This document shows positions 1-10,112 of a stretch of DNA of 62,377 bases, one piece after another. Made by a program: the position numbers and the translations under genes. The notes below the pieces were generated by a model. It was given only the letters and a program-made list of their open reading frames with translations. It ran no database searches and was not told the DNA's origin. The first letter of the stretch is position 1. The number at the start of each line of letters is the position of its first letter. Origin of the DNA: Gnetum montanum (taxonomy: Eukaryota > Streptophyta > Gnetopsida > Gnetales > Gnetaceae); assembly GCA_015680685.1 (NCBI GenBank), contig MNCI01020885.1, positions 334,980-397,356 on the forward strand, in the 5' to 3' direction.

Positions 1-990
1 AGGGTTCGCAACAATTGATTCAACCTTTAGAACCCTTTGGCATTTGGGGAATAGACTTTATGGGGCCCATTACACCAATGTCCAATGGAAAAGCTTACAT
101 CATTGTTGTCGTAGACTATCTAACAAAATAGGCTGAAGCAGCTACTGTTACATACTACACATCATCTACAGCTACACGATTTGTGCAACAACAAATCATA
201 AATAGATTTGGTGTGCCACATGCACTTATCTCGAATAATGGAACACACTTCACAGGTACAACTTTTCAGAAGTTAATGTAACGCTTAGGGTTTAAACATA
301 AATTGACTACACCTTATCACCCCCAAGCTAATGGACAAGCCAAGGTCATCAATAGGCAGATCACTAAAATATTGACAAGGAAAATTAGCAAGTATAGGCG
401 AGATTCAAGCACTAAACTGAATGATGCTCTTTGGGCATACCGCTCCACTTGGAAACTCCCTATAGGCTACTGTCCCTATGAGTTAGTGTACGGAAAACTT
501 CCAAAGCTTCTGATTCAAACCGAGCTTCGTACACTATCCATGGCTTGTGACCTCCACCTTAACCTTGATCTAACACAAAAATAAAGGTTGGCCACTTTAA
601 ACGTATAGACGAAAACTAATTAGCTATCCTATCATCAAATGAGTTACACAAGACATATAACAAGCAACATCATGACTTGAAAATTTGAAAGTTTAAGTAT
701 CAACTAGGAGATAAGTTTCTCTACTGGAACCCCACACATGTGCCACAACATACAAAATTTCAAACACTATGGGAAGGACCTTACATTATTCATACAACCT
801 TTCCTTCAAGGGCCATGACCATATACAAACCTGATAGCCCTGATAAGAGATTACTAGTCAATGTGCAATAAACTTCCATGAACTTAGAATGGCCCATGCC
901 CATAATACCTTTGAGAAGGGACAGCCCCGCTCATTATTTCAGATCTCCTCCTTTCAACTCAGTCATGGGAAAGATGGCCACCTCAACTGA
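1..990 (+). pseudogene. Integrase remnant of element A
   Basis: This is the core and C-terminal part of a Ty3/gypsy integrase, the enzyme that joins element cDNA to host DNA. The core reads [14 protein letters not shown] near 46-90, then a region with LISNNGTHF near 226-252, and TTPYHPQANGQAKV near 304-345. The first catalytic Asp is kept. The second is Asn (LISNNG) and the catalytic Glu is Lys (GQAKV), so two of the three DDE residues are lost. In-frame stops occur, for example TAG at 127-129 where homologues have Trp. The longest open piece is 303-584. The C-terminal tail after 600 has further stops. It is non-functional. Confidence 0.88.
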
Positions 991-1463
991 TTAATTGAGG
1001 CCCTTAGTTCATTTTTAAGTTTTTGTTTTTGTTTTACACATTTCTGTTTTACAAATTTCTTTACCTTTTCTTGTTTTTGTTTTGCAACATCATTCATACT
1101 TTTTCTTTCCTNTCAACACAAACAACCACACAAGGAAAGAAAAAGTATGAATGATGTTGCAAAACAAAAACAAGAAAAGGTAAAGAAATTTGTAAAACAG
1201 AAATGTGTAAAACAAAAACAAAAACTTAAAAATGAACTAAGGGCCTCAATTAATCAGTTGAGGTGGCCATCTTTCCCATGACTGAGTTGAAAGGAGGAGA
1301 TCTGAAATAATGAGCGGGGCTGTCCCTTCTCAAAGGTATTATGGGCATGGGCCATTCTAAGTTCATGGAAGTTTATTGCACATTGACTAGTAATCTCTTA
1401 TCAGGGCTATCAGGTTTGTATATGGTCATGGCCCTTGAAGGAAAGGTTGTATGAATAATGTAA
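781..1463. repeat. 331-bp perfect-looking inverted duplication bounded by single Ns
   Basis: Bases 1133-1463 are the reverse complement of 781-1111, both 331 bp, with no mismatch noticed when read line by line. The right copy is bounded by single N bases at 1112 and 1464. The 20 bases at 1113-1132, read in reverse complement, simply extend the left arm onward, as at the matching place in element H (after about 59080). This is best explained by a contig placed in the wrong orientation between two gaps, not by a biological palindrome. Confidence 0.85.
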
Positions 1464-1464
1464 N

Positions 1465-2823
1465 TGCTGCATTATTGGGAGGTTGAGCTAATAAAAATAA
1501 TAAGTCTTTGCATGGTGTGGTTTTCACGCAAAAAAAATAGTGAGAATTCAAAGCACACCCCTTAAAAAAATAATCATCTAGTTTACAAGCACTAGTTATG
1601 GAACTAAAAAAACGTGTTCCCTCTAACTAAGGCTCTCTCTCACTTCCTAATTTTTTCTTTTTCATTTCCTTGGAATGGCGGTGACTCTTTGATAGAAGAA
1701 TTCTTGTTACTTCAGGTGGATGGATCGGCCAAGTGTATTAATGCGAAGTCACTGGATGTGGATTCTTTGAGGCTAGATTTGGAATGAGATCTACTAACTC
1801 ACATTAACCATAAATACACAAGGGGTTGTACACCACCTTGTTCTTGGGACTCCATTCCATTCTCTTCTCCTCATCATTCTTTCTCCATTCTCCAACTCAT
1901 TGCTAGTTGTATCAATAGTCTATATATTGGTTGATGCATTGTTGTCTTTTTGGTAAATTCTTGTGGTTAAGACTTTAACTCTTACTTCTAAATGACATTT
2001 CCAAAGCCTACAAATGCTTTGAATGTGGGATTGTCAGGGCATAAAGGCCATGAGCTTGCTTTGGGGAGCACCCACTGGCATTCCTACTTGGTGCATCAGG
2101 TAACTTCTTTCCCTTAAACATTTCCACAATCAACATTTATTTTGTTCATTTCCACATTTGACATCCATTTTATCGGTGTTGCCATTGTTTATTTTTCTCA
2201 ATCTTTCTTATTCCTTATATTTTTCCATTCTATCGCTACCAAAGGATCGCTCTTAGTCATGGGGGTCCTGGTCCAATTTTTTCAATTTTCTCCTAACCCC
2301 TACACCTTGGGTAGTCACTAGTGTTATATCTCTAGAATTTATATTATCCATATCACAACTCAGCCAATGGAATGTACACTGAGGCAAGGTATCAATTGCA
2401 TTGTGATTTATTTATCCTTGCTAATATGAGACTCTATTGTGTGTGTAGATGGCAATCATACAACAATGGACTGGAGCTGGAAGAAACACTTAGGATGGAA
2501 TTGTGTTGGAATAGTCATGCAAGGAACAAGATTGATGGTGCGATTATGGATGGACAACGGAAGGCACAATGTTGGTGTTGGTAGCAACGCATCTTCTTCT
2601 TTTCTCTCTCTTCTTCTCTCTTAGCTTCCAAATAAGGTTGGATGTCAAATGTGTATAGTGTTCACTCTTGTGTTCATGAACACTAATATTGCTATTTATT
2701 GTAATGATGATCTATTCACATGTCACCTCATTCACCATTAGAGTCATTCAAGTCAATAATCCCATACCTTTCCAATATTTTGTAAGAAACTTGAGGACAG
2801 GTTTTCATTCAGTCATGGGGATA
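1465..2823 (+). other. 3' region of element A after pol; no intact gene
   Basis: The sequence aligns by eye with 59500-60865 of element H and 37230-38590 of element G. No long reading frame is present. Shared blocks include a purine tract AGTCATGGGGG at 2255-2265, the conserved phrase around 2050-2085, a branch-point-like CTAAT near 2421 with an acceptor-like GTGTAG at 2443-2448, and an ATG at 2450 starting a short broken frame. The final purine tract, next to the LTR, is at 2811-2823 and would prime plus-strand synthesis. Confidence 0.7.
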
Positions 2824-3375
2824 TGATGAGCCGTGATATCACGTACGTGATATTGCATATGTGCTATTGCATTTGCCACGCGATATCATGTCCTACCTCA
2901 TTTTCTATAAATAAGAGGCATCTTCCCTTATTCAGGGGAGTTAGACTTAGATCCTTAGCTAAACTCTTGCAGTTTTACCATTCCAGAGTTAGAATAATTT
3001 CTATGTGCCCACAGTAGGAGTCATAGAGTGAACGAATCTTTATTCGAGCAATTTGTACCTGAGCACATATTTGTGTACAGAAATAAAGATGAACTTTGTG
3101 ATAAACCTTGTAACATACAGACTAAGCTAAATAGTAATTGATTATAGTTGAATGTCTAAATGCTTTCCTAGTTAATTAATCTCTCTCTCAACCCTTGACT
3201 CTCCTAGTTAAGTACACTCAGTACGACCGCTTCGAGCATGTGTGTAGTGCTTGGTAACCTAGTAAGCTTACACTCAGTAAGCTTGGTAACCTAGTAGTCC
3301 TTGGAGTTTGACCTGATCATGCATGAAATGCTTGTATTCATATGGTTGAGTGTAGGGGTACCTTGCCACTCATCA
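2824..3375 (+). repeat. 3' LTR of element A (552 bp)
   Basis: It starts TGATGAG and ends CTCATCA, giving a 7-bp terminal inverted repeat. The short U3 contains GATATC-type palindromes (2833-2890) followed by a TATA box, TATAAATAAG, at 2906-2915. Downstream, CTTTATT at 3038-3044 can pair with AATAAAG at 3082-3088, the probable poly(A) signal. It is shorter than the LTR of H (822-824 bp), mainly by loss near its 3' part. Confidence 0.92.
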
Positions 3376-4593
3376 ACAGTGAATCCACAACATCCACCCA
3401 CCCATTCTATTAATAAGAGGTTCTACTCTGGGTACGATGATATTCTTGTCATCATTAAAACTTAAAGTAATTTTATGCTCATTATGCCTAGAGCAAAAAA
3501 TGATGGACTAAGAGGGAATGACTAGGGTGTAGCATCAAGGGGACTTGTGAATTCTCTTTCGTGACTTTCCTAGGTGCTATCATGCAGCGTGGTCGTACTA
3601 ATATCCTTATAGATCTAAAAAAATAGGAGTAAGAGTAATAAAGGCACTCCCTAAAGAAACTCAATGTTGTTCTAGGGGTTCCACTGGAAAGACATGCACC
3701 CATGCCTGAAGGTTGGCAGCTTCTCCAGTTCACTATTAGAAAGAAAAAAGTGCCAAAGCAAATAAGAAAATAAAAATAAAAATAAAAAATAAAAAAACAT
3801 ATATAAAATAAATAAGAAAATATAAATATGTGCTATAGAGAAATTCCAAATCACTCCTCCCTTGGACAAAATGCTAAGTGATTGTACACCTTACTGTCAT
3901 GATGCTCTTATGGTTATTCATCCTTGGATGAAAGAATGTGATGTCACTGATCAGTGGACTAGACTTGGTCTTGATTCTAGAGTGATAGGCTAATGACACA
4001 TTAATCACACCCTACACCTAGGATTCATTGTGCCCTGGGTCAATTACCTCGCATCCCAATCTCTTCAATCCCTTCTACAATTCATTTCATCTCATTGTCT
4101 AAGTATTTCTAACTTGTGTCGTATGTGGCATAGAATTCATACCTAATCGTAGTGGTATTTAACATGTGTGTGTTTTGTTGCATCAGTGTAGATTACATTT
4201 AACCCTTCTAGTCCCTATATACATTTTAAGGTGTGGTTACGCAAGGGCATTATAAGTTGGAACTTGCTTTGGGGAGGACCCACTTGCGTGACTTTTGTAA
4301 TTTGTACTTGTTGCACACCACCACATCATTTTATACCCTCTGAGTACTTCCTTATCAAGTCTATTCTTTCCTTTTTCATCATTTTATCAAATGTTCCTCA
4401 AAACCATTACATTTCCTTTTATGTATCACCTAAACAAGTTAGGTCTGACATTGAACTTTTAGGGCAACTTCCTTGAAAAAAATTTCTAAATTTCTAACTC
4501 TAAAATCACACTAAGAAAATAATTTAACATTTATTAAAGGTAATGAGTAAGTTATGAAATAGTTGAACTTCTTTCAATAACAAATGAGTAAGG

Positions 4594-4623
4594 TACTAAC
4601 AGTTGATCTTTGTGTGATTATAG
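4594..4623 (+). promoter_or_regulatory. Candidate branch point and 3' splice acceptor before the B 3' ORF
   Basis: TACTAAC at 4594-4600 is a perfect branch-point consensus. It lies about 23 bases before the AG of TGATTATAG at 4623, which is followed at once by ATGG. The same arrangement (CTAAT or CTCAT, a T/G-rich stretch, YAG, then ATGG) occurs at the matching place in elements A, D, G and H. This is inference from motif and position; no transcript evidence is available here. Confidence 0.45.
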
Positions 4624-5061
4624 ATGGTCCCTAAAAGAGGACAACAAGAAGGACCTTCTTAAGGTGCAATTGAATGCCCAGGGGGAGGCAGAGGCCAAGG
4701 ACCTCATGTAGAACATGTAGAGTAGAAGGCACAATCATTCAACATCAATCAGGGAACTCTTGTCACTACACAATTTAGCCAAGAAAAAGGTGGAGAGGTT
4801 AGGACCTGAGCCTATGAAGAGGAACGATGGCTATTTGCAACATGGCATATCAAGGGCAATCAAGTGTTCTTACAACTGACATGTCCATGGGAAGTGCTGA
4901 CTCCATCAAACATTGGAGCATCAGCATAGATGGCTCATGATCCTTGGATAGAAGAGGAGAAATAATAGGTGCTTCTTCAATGGTATCAATCTCAGAAGCC
5001 TAGAGCACAGGAGAAAGGAAAGGCACCCATGGAGGAGCCACCACCACTAGGAACCCCATGA
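4624..5061 (+). pseudogene. Unknown 145-codon ORF in the 3' region of element B
   Basis: From ATG at 4624 one frame runs 145 codons to TGA at 5059-5061 with no frameshift, broken by six stops (codons 13, 34, 62 and three between 4927 and 4968). Each could come from one C-to-T or G-to-A change. The product would be hydrophilic: a basic, Gly/Arg/Gln-rich start (PKRGQQEG, then GGGRGQG), a middle with Trp and hydrophobic residues (WLFATWHIKG, QLTCPWEV), and a Lys/Glu/Pro-rich end. I see no signal peptide or membrane segment, so it does not look like an envelope protein. It sits between pol and the 3' LTR, directly after an acceptor-like site. I do not recognise the family. Confidence 0.55.
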
Positions 5062-5237
5062 GTTCCATAAGTTTTGTCTTTTATGTTTGTGTTCAAATTT
5101 TGTTTAGTCCCACATTGCGGCATGAAACAGTCCATGGTCATTTAATAATCTCATACCTATCCCCTGTCTGTAATTGAATGACCTTGTTCCTCACTTTCTT
5201 TGACTTGAGGATAAGTTGTTATTCAGTCGTGGGGGTA

Positions 5238-6101
5238 TGATGAATCATGGTTTGTCAAGTGCCAATATCAAAAGCTTGATATCAGACCCTCGATATCAGG
5301 TACGCAATATCGTAGCCTCGATAACGATATCGAATACAAGATATTGTGGTTCCTATATAAGCCTATAATTACCACATTTAGGCACACAGGAAGAGAGAGT
5401 CAATTAGTATCAGGGTAGGATCTTTTTGTCAATTTTCAATCCATTTTCAATTCTTTCCCCAATTCATGCCCACAGTGTGATGATTCTAATTGTACAAAAC
5501 CTTTATTTGAGTGTGACGTACTTGGACACACACATGATCAGCATTAAAGATCAAGATTACTCCATCATTGCATCATTCACTTAGTTTTAATTGCTTGTTA
5601 TTGTTATTTATTATTTTCTTAAGTAATATTTATTTACAGTCATTTACTATTCCTATTTTTAATTTTGGAATGAGTACAACTTAATTACGAACATTTAAGT
5701 ATAACTACTTGGTAACCCAATAGTGTATCTAGGAGCGCTCAAGTAATATATGCTTGGTAATCTCAGAAGTAGTACACGAGGTCCAAGATGCACATGGATG
5801 ATTAAGGATAGATGCTCATCACACTTAGGCTAGCTTAGACTTCATTTCCTATTGCTTGTTAATTTAATTTAGATTATTTTCCATTTTCTCTAGGAGTATC
5901 CTAGTGTTAGAAGTCATATCCTCACTTTGGACTAAACCATATGTGACAAAGAACATACTAGTCCAGATGGAAAGACAGCGAATTGCGATCAATGTGTAAC
6001 TATTTAGATGCCACAACTAGTCCATCTGCAAAGTTCAACTAGATCGTGCGTGAATGCTCATATTCGTATGCTTGAGTGTAGGGGTACCTTGCCACTCATC
6101 A
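5238..6101 (+). repeat. 3' LTR of element B (864 bp)
   Basis: It begins TGATGAA and ends CACTCATCA. U3 is short and carries about seven ATATC-type palindromic motifs (5265-5345) before a TATA box, TATATAAGCC, near 5356. CTTTATT at 5501-5507 and ATTAAAG at 5543-5549 mark the probable poly(A) hairpin, here with a changed poly(A) hexamer. Confidence 0.9.
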
Positions 6102-7350
6102 ATTAGTAAATGCTTTAGTCAGCATATAGTTAATTGGTTTGATGTATCTAAGTCTCTAATTTCTAACAATGGAATTCACTTTAGAAGTACTACCTTTAAA
6201 GATCTAATGTAATACTTAGGAGTAGAATATAAATTAACCACACATTATGTAGAGAGTATTTCTTATTGATGATTTAAAGGTTGATTTCTTTTTGAAATGA
6301 GGGCTAAAAGGAGTATGGAGATCCAGTTGAGTTTTAGGCTATCTTAAGTTATCATTCCCTCATGGAGAACTACATGATCCTAATTTCTTATGTACTACAT
6401 CACAAAGATATGTAGGCTACTAAGGCTTTGGCCTTTAAATTAGGCATCATACCTTCTCTACATAGAAGGGGAGGCTAGATGCATGTAGTACACAAGAGCA
6501 TCTTAGCCATGTTGAGGAGTGATGTTTCTTATGTGTTTGTTAATTCTTTTTATGAATATTACATATATGTGTTGCATTGGTTCAGTTGCTTATATGATTA
6601 TTAAGGTGTCCTCATGAAGCTTCTAACCCTTCAACTAACAAGTGATATATGTGGTGTGTACTCTTATTGCACTTGTAGGTTGTTAAGTACAATAAGGTGT
6701 ATTTCATTTTAAGAACATTGTTAAACACTTAGTGACTTTGGGGCTTAAGGATGATGCCAAGTGGTGCTCTTCAAGGAAATGTCATACATCTTACCCCTAA
6801 GTGGCCAAGCATAAGTAATAAATAGGAAAATTACATGAATATTAACTAGAACAATTAATAAATTTAGGAAGGATTGAAGCATCAAACTTTTATTGCTTAA
6901 CTTAGAGACTTCTTATAGGGTACTCTCCCTATAGCTAGTGTACAATAAAGTATCAAAATTACTTATTTACTTTGAGTTCTATATGTTAACAACTATCTGT
7001 GACTTGTACCTTAACTTGAGTCTTGCACAAAAAGAATGACAAATGAACCTTAACTTACTAGATAAGCATAGTAATGTTAATGCACAATGAGATCCATAAA
7101 GTCTTATAAATAATAAGAAGATAGTAAGATTAGCACTTGTAACTTAAACATAGGAATAAGGTCTTATATTATAATCCTAATCATGTACCTCAATGAACTA
7201 AATTTCAAACACTTTAGGAAGGATCTTACATTACCCATACAATCTATATAAGTGAAGTGCTCTCTAAATCTACAACCTTACCATATAACAAATGTTGATC
7301 TTAGTCAACATTCAATAAATTGAATGGTTTCAAGAATCTTATAATAGCCA
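6102..7350 (+). pseudogene. Degenerate integrase of element C, interrupted
   Basis: Fragments read SLISNNGIHF and TTFKDLM then YLGVEYKLTTHY (6150-6248), matching integrases of A, D and H. Homology resumes near 6785 (equivalent of the YHPQANGQAEV region, very decayed) and continues with LLIGYSP near 6911 and a YYNPNHVPQ-like block near 7170. Stops and indels are frequent. The second catalytic Asp is Asn (SNNG). About 537 bp at 6248-6784 has no counterpart in the other integrases. Confidence 0.75.
6248..6784. other. Insertion of about 537 bp inside the C integrase
   Basis: Compared with the integrases of A, D and H, this stretch is extra and splits the codons around the TTPYHPQ motif. It starts TG and ends CA as LTRs do, but the flanking five bases (CATTA and TACAT) are not a clean duplication. 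One forward frame around 6340-6600 has few stops, but I recognise no protein. It could be a solo LTR, a captured host segment or a filler insertion. Confidence 0.4.
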
Positions 7351-9257
7351 AACCACCTCATCTAAGATTACTTTGGTCATATTCATCTTTTGAATCTTCT
7401 CCCTCAAACTAAGTTGTGAAGGAGATGCTTTTGTTTGAAATGAAATTGATAAGTTGGATTTTTATTTTTCATTATTTGTATTTTTTATTTTTAAAAATTT
7501 TTCATTTCTTTAGAATATTTTATTTTTTATATTTTTAATTTATTTAACATTTTTCTATTTTTTAAACACTTTCTATTTCTTACATATTTTTCTAATTTTT
7601 AGTACATCTCCCAATTTTTAATATTTTCTAATTCTTAATAATTTTATATTTTTCTTAAGTCATTAGTTTGGTTATTGCAAACTTTATTTTTAATGTAATG
7701 AAGCATTTTCTCATGATGTAGAAATGACATCATGCAATTGAGAAAGATTCATTATATGTCATTTGCTAGGGAAGGAATAATTAGAAAATGTAGTCATCCA
7801 ACCCTATATTTCCTATTAATAAAAGATACTTACCACTAGTTTAGCTATATATTTATGATATATATCTATTATTTAAATAAGAAAGTTTTTATATTTCTTA
7901 TATTAAAAAATCTCAGATTGATTCACTAAGAATTGATGTACCAAGGACAAAGTCTAGGTTACAAAGTAGTTGAACTCTCGCAAATAATAATTCTTGTGAA
8001 AAATTTTATCTTTTGTTCCACCAATATGATGATAATTATTTATTTACCATGGTAAAGTCCACTAAAAAAAGAAAAAAAACTATGATCAAGAGAGCTCTCC
8101 ATCGTTGTTGTGATGATAATTATTTTATCGTAATAGAGGAGGACTCTCTTGGATAGGACTAGTAATTGGTTTCTAGGAAAAAATGAGAATAATATGATTT
8201 TTAGCACATTATAAACATTATTTAACTCTCATGGTCATTACACTAAAAACAAAGGAGAAAGGACCAAGCTAGAATGAAAAAGGGTATGAAATCAAGAGGA
8301 TTTGTCAATTTCTTAAAACTCCATTTGGGGTCTCACTCATGACACATGATCACATAAACCACTCCACTTACACCTAATATAAATAAGGAAATACCATCTA
8401 AGAAACATGCTTCCTTACTATGTCATTACAAAGGCATATGATCCATTTCTTAAGGAAGGCTTTTAACAAGGGTAATTAATTGATTCATTCATTTGAAGTT
8501 ATCCTTGGAGTACTACTAGAAAGTCATGTCACCAAGGATAATCTAATCTAATTAATTAACACAAAAAAAATTTACATCATGATTTCTTCTATATTGGATG
8601 AATTATCATGTGACCATGTTGTTCTTTGGTTGAGCCTAAGATAATGGTCTTGAGGATGACATAATGTGATGCCATTGGATAAGGTAAGACTTGGTATAGA
8701 AACTAGATGGACATGTAGGATAATCATATTAATCATAACTACACATGGGACTTATTACACCCATATTTAAGGCAATCATGTCTTAATTCTTCTATCCATT
8801 CTAACATTCATGTGCACATTGTAGTTGTCAATACCTTTAGATACATTGATATAGTATGAATATTTTGTATTATTCTTGTGATTTGTAACTATAGTTGACA
8901 TTTGAATACCAAGATGTCTTGTTATTCAAGGGCAACAAGGGTAGAAGCCTACTATGGAAGGATCCACTTTGAATAACTTTTGTCAAATTTGACCTTAGAT
9001 AATTAGAACACTTGTCTATTATTAGTGGTACATCCTAAATGTTCTTGAATATTTTTTTCATGTTTTTGCAATTTTAAAATGACTAAAAAATAAATCAATT
9101 TTAGAATTCTTAATAATTTCCTATGATATTTATAATGATTTTTCTGCCACAAAATGCTCAAATTCTATGATTTCATAGCTATCCATTGAAGATGAAACCT
9201 CATCTCTAGCCTAGACAGATCCTAGAAGGCTTAGATATTTTAAACATGTTTGCAAAT

Positions 9258-10112
9258 TGATAAGCGACGAGGTATCCCTATGCTCAACCATACGAATATG
9301 AGTATCCATGCACAATTTGGTTGAATTCCAAGGACTAAGTGCTTATGCACCTTTACAGAACAAGGATGGGTTAGTTAATCATTGTCTTCCCAAGCTCACT
9401 TGTATAGCACAATTTATGGTTAAGTAAACTTGAGGTATACGATTTTTATATATTTTTATGTTTTATGTCCTGGTGCTAAAAAGGGAGAAGTGAAATAATT
9501 AAGTAACTAATTTAATTTAACTAATCACCTATGCTCTAACTAGTCCTAACACCAGCATCTGTTCCCACTTTCTATACACATCCTGAATTAGTGTAGCACT
9601 ATTGGGATTACCAAACTCTAATCATTACTGAGTTACCAAGTGTTCCACACATGCTCGAAGTGGTCATACTAAGTGTGCTTACTTGGGAGAATTAACAGGG
9701 TGAGAGAGAAAACATTAATTAACTACAGAAGACATTAAATTACGATAAATAACATGAGGGGTAAGAGATAATCTATTTTGAATGCTGCAAGGGTTATCAC
9801 AAAGTTCATCTTTATTTCTGGCCACAAGGTGTGGTCAGGTACACAATGCTCGAATAAAGATTCATTCGCTTTATGACTCCTACTATGGGCACTCAGAAAT
9901 AATTCTAACTCTGAGAAGGGAAAAGTGCAAGATTTTGGGTAAGGGACTAAGAGAGTAAATTAACCTATTGCCAAACCAAGTGTGCCTACCTCTTATTTAT
10001 AGGCAACGAGATAGGCTCCAACATTGAATGTCCGATATCACTTGGCAGGCTCCAATATTGCAAACCCAATATTGTGGATGCAATATCATGGCCCCGATAT
10101 TGCGATTCATCA
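9258..10112 (-). repeat. 3' LTR of element D (855 bp)
   Basis: On the minus strand it starts TGATGAA and ends CTTATCA. U3, at 10020-10112, contains five ATATC/GATAT palindromes, then a TATA box (TATAAATAAG on the minus strand near 10000). The hairpin pair is CTTTATT/AATAAAG, seen on the plus strand at 9810-9816 and 9853-9859. Confidence 0.93.

Larger units (their letters stand above)
1..3375 (+). mobile_element. Element A: 3' part of an Athila-like Ty3/gypsy retrotransposon
   Basis: This is the 3' end of an LTR retrotransposon whose 5' half lies left of the window. In order it holds integrase remnants (1 to about 990), a long region without a clear gene (to 2823), a purine tract ending at 2823 and a 3' LTR (2824-3375). 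The layout and sequence match the complete element H at 51778-61687. It is inserted in the 3' region of element B, so it is younger than B. The target duplication cannot be tested because the 5' end is missing. The 1113-1463 part is probably an assembly error, and about 0.4 kb present in H is missing here. Confidence 0.9.
3376..6101 (+). mobile_element. Element B: 3' region and 3' LTR of an older Athila-like element
   Basis: Element A interrupts this element. The retained part is the post-pol 3' region (3376-5237) and the 3' LTR (5238-6101). Blocks at 3400-3700 resemble the same region of element E (25320-25690), so B is related to E and C more than to A. The segment 3376-4590 contains no convincing gene; it includes an A-rich run at 3745-3815. 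A purine tract AGTCGTGGGGGTA abuts the LTR at 5225-5237. B is inserted into the integrase of element C. Confidence 0.85.
6102..9257 (+). mobile_element. Element C: integrase and 3' region of an old Athila-like element
   Basis: This is the oldest visible layer on the left side. It starts inside an integrase at the right edge of element B and runs through a T-rich stretch (7440-7680) and a gene-less 3' region (7680-9257). It is then interrupted by element D, and 19173-19476 is probably its continuation. The segment 8940-9000 matches the post-pol block of E near 26110-26170. Neither LTR was found. An AT-rich segment at 7838-7930 also occurs near 45951-46045. Confidence 0.7.

Noticed and set aside
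1133-1463. True long palindrome or hairpin
   Set aside because: Single Ns at both ends and equal perfect arms point to an assembly error.
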